In this document: in pieces, positions 6,585 to 7,486 of the stretch
How the letters are laid out: every line of letters begins with the position of its first letter
Position numbering within the stretch: the first letter of the stretch is position 1
Assembly: GCA_002320555.1 (NCBI GenBank)
Contig: DCJV01000141.1
Location: 1-7,486, forward strand
DNA: 7,486 nt
DNA from: Ruminococcaceae bacterium UBA1691
GTDB taxonomy: Bacteria; Bacillota; Clostridia; Oscillospirales; Acutalibacteraceae
Direction of reading: 5' to 3'
Program-made: the position numbers and the translations under genes
The notes under the pieces: model-generated
Told to the model about the DNA's origin: nothing
The model's database searches: none
The model's input: the letters and a program-made list of their open reading frames with translations, nothing else

Positions 6585-6622
6585 ATAAGTTTTACTTACA
6601 GGTGTTAGGCACTGCGACAGGA

Positions 6623-6646
6623 GGCTGTTACTTGACAGCAACAGCC
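6623..6646. promoter_or_regulatory. Inverted repeat straddling the greA -35 box
   Basis: GGCTGTT (6623-6629) and AACAGCC (6640-6646) are perfect 7-base inverted repeats 10 bases apart, with the greA TTGACA lying between them. This is an operator-like position. As RNA read from upstream it would form a hairpin followed by CATTTTATT, so it could also act as a weak terminator of readthrough. Confidence 0.45.
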
Positions 6647-6660
6647 CATTTTATTATAAT
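6632..6660 (+). promoter_or_regulatory. Perfect-consensus greA promoter
   Basis: TTGACA (6632-6637) and TATAAT (6655-6660) are separated by exactly 17 bases, the ideal sigma-A promoter. Transcription should start near 6667, leaving a leader of about 40 nt. Confidence 0.9.
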
Positions 6661-6691
6661 AATAACATTGCGTTGCCTCATATGGGGCCTG

Positions 6692-6697
6692 AAAGGA
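6692..6697 (+). promoter_or_regulatory. Ribosome binding site of greA
   Basis: AAAGGA ends 8 bases before the ATG at 6706. This favours that start over ATG at 6697 (no room for the site), ATG at 6682 and TTG at 6673 (the latter almost at the transcription start). Confidence 0.75.
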
Positions 6698-6705
6698 TGG
6701 TAAAA

Positions 6706-7203
6706 ATGTCGCAGGAGATTTTATTGACCTATGATGGCCTGCATGAATTACAGGCAGAGCTGGAAAATTTAAAAACCGTCGGGCGTAAGGAAGTGGCGGA
6801 AAAGATCAAGGTGGCGCTTTCTTTCGGCGATCTGTCGGAAAATAGCGAGTATGACGAGGCAAAGAGTGAGCAGGGAAAACTGGAAGCCCGTATCAGCGAA
6901 ATCGAGGCGATGCTGGAAAATGCCAAGGTGCTTGATGAGGACGCTTTGGGCACAGAGGTCATCCATGTCGGTTCCAAGTTGAAGCTCAAGGACTTGGAGA
7001 TGGACGAAGTGGAGGATTACCAGATCGTCGGCTTTGCACAGGCGGATCCGGACATCGGGCTGATTTCCGATGAATCCCCGGTTGGCAAAGCGCTTTTGGG
7101 CCACAGGCTGGGCGATAAGGTGGATGTAGAAGTCCCCGCCGGTGTGATTTCCTTTGAGGTGCTTGAAATTTATCCCAATGACTATAAGGGACGTTGGGCT
7201 TAA
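6706..7203 (+). CDS. greA: Transcription elongation factor GreA
   Basis: The 165-aa protein (E. coli GreA has 158) inserts its coiled coil into the RNA polymerase secondary channel. There it stimulates cleavage of backtracked RNA and rescues stalled complexes. Residues 1-76 form the antiparallel coiled coil. Its tip carries the invariant GDLSEN-EY motif (41-49), in which D42 and E45 are the acidic residues that hold the catalytic Mg2+ in characterised Gre factors. Residues about 82-163 are the FKBP-like C-terminal domain, with the signature IGLISDESPVGKALLG (117-132) and GDKVDVEVPAG. The start at 6706 fits AAAGGA upstream and the usual GreA N-terminus. The gene has its own ideal promoter and is followed after 13 bases by a strong hairpin, so it appears monocistronic. 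In many Firmicutes lysS lies close by; it is not seen in the remaining bases here. Confidence 0.97.
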   Translation: MSQEILLTYDGLHELQAELENLKTVGRKEVAEKIKVALSFGDLSENSEYDEAKSEQGKLEARISEIEAMLENAKVLDEDALGTEVIHVGSKLKLKDLEMDEVEDYQIVGFAQADPDIGLISDESPVGKALLGHRLGDKVDVEVPAGVISFEVLEIYPNDYKGRWA

Positions 7204-7216
7204 AAAGAATTTCTCG

Positions 7217-7250
7217 AAGAAGCGAAAGGCTACAACGCCTTTCGCTTCTT
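7217..7250 (+). terminator. Hairpin after greA, probable terminator
   Basis: A perfect 14-bp stem (7217-7230 with 7237-7250) closes the loop TACAAC and begins 13 bases after the greA stop codon. Position and strength suit a terminator. The bases after it (GCAGCTTGTC) lack a T-tract, so it may instead work as a 3' stabiliser or an inefficient terminator. Confidence 0.55.
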
Positions 7251-7486
7251 GCAGCTTGTCGATCAAGTCTAAGAGAAGAAAAAAGTGCACAGAAAAGCAT
7301 GGCTTCTGATTGCCCTCAAAACCGTCGTTTCCCCTGTTCACCGATGCTATGCGTCGCTGGGCTGTCGGGAGGCCGAGGCAGCTTACCGCTTCATCAACTG
7401 CGTGGCTTGTGAGGGGATTTTTGCCCGTAGGGCAAAAACGAACCTTCCCATGTGTTTGAGACGATGTGAATCGTCGAGTTTGGGAA
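7251..7486. other. Right-edge stretch without a recognised gene; one open frame of unknown status
   Basis: No known gene, tRNA or repeat family is recognised. The plus-strand frame from GTG at 7285 stays open to the window end (67 codons) and would encode six cysteines, including a CxxC. Its upstream sequence (AGAGAAG) is only a weak ribosome binding site. At mid GC a frame this long turns up by chance fairly often. A stem-loop (7418-7438: TTTTTGCCC/GGGCAAAAA) and a nested one at the edge (7445-7450 with 7481-7486; inner 7460-7465 with 7470-7475) lie inside that frame, which argues that the region is non-coding. Confidence 0.3.

Noticed and set aside
6673..6705. Longer GreA starting at TTG 6673, ATG 6682 or ATG 6697
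   Set aside because: TTG 6673 lies about 6 bases from the predicted transcription start, and ATG 6682 has no ribosome binding site at a usable distance. At ATG 6697 the AAAGG directly abuts the start. ATG 6706 has AAAGGA at 8 bases and the usual GreA N-terminus.
7194..7412. A 72-codon plus-strand frame overlapping the end of greA
   Set aside because: It overlaps greA out of frame, runs through the post-greA hairpin, has no ribosome binding site, and its product is not recognisable.
7418..7438. An intrinsic terminator near the right edge
   Set aside because: The T-run lies before the GC stem and the A-run after it on both strands, and both are inside the stem. This is the reverse of terminator geometry.
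7455..7486. A tRNA T-arm-like stem at the right edge
   Set aside because: The loop has 6 bases with no TTCRA motif, and no anticodon or D arm is found upstream.

Overview
The window looks like a chromosomal stretch from a mid-GC member of the Clostridia (Bacillota), probably an anaerobic gut Oscillospiraceae/Ruminococcaceae-type organism. The evidence is a single-chain pyruvate:ferredoxin oxidoreductase as the main catabolic enzyme, strong AGGAGG-type ribosome binding sites, sigma-A promoters close to consensus, GC-rich coding with C/G-ending codons, and AT-rich promoter regions. The genus cannot be fixed from the sequence alone.

Layout, left to right. At 1-22 a strong hairpin at the window edge is probably the terminator of the first gene. 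135-1562 (minus) encodes a DUF21/CBS-pair/CorC_HlyC membrane protein of the CNNM/CorC ('hemolysin-like') family. Its promoter (1770-1798, minus) is an exact TTGACA-N17-TATAAT, and the ~200-nt leader between promoter and start codon is largely filled by a ~120-nt highly foldable element (1616-1735). 2143-5709 (plus) is nifJ, pyruvate:ferredoxin (flavodoxin) oxidoreductase, with every catalytic and Fe-S ligand residue visible, its own extended -10 promoter (1987-2015) and a ~120-nt leader. nifJ and the convergent padR (5875-6240, minus) are separated by two back-to-back intrinsic terminators, one for each direction. An AT-rich 465-bp divergent intergenic region then carries the padR promoter(s), several operator-like inverted repeats, and a perfect-consensus greA promoter. 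greA (6706-7203, plus) is followed by a strong hairpin. The last ~235 bases hold no recognisable gene, only an open frame of unknown status and two small stem-loops.

Each of the four genes appears to be transcribed on its own, with its own promoter and its own terminator or terminator-like hairpin. No operon and no obvious multi-gene pathway links them: divalent-cation membrane protein, pyruvate fermentation enzyme, small PadR repressor, and transcription elongation factor. I found no mobile-element gene, CRISPR array, rRNA or tRNA, and no convincing new multi-gene system. The observations most worth a second look are non-coding: the structured leader of the CNNM/CorC gene, the inverted repeat framing the padR promoter, and the inverted repeat straddling the -35 box of the consensus greA promoter.
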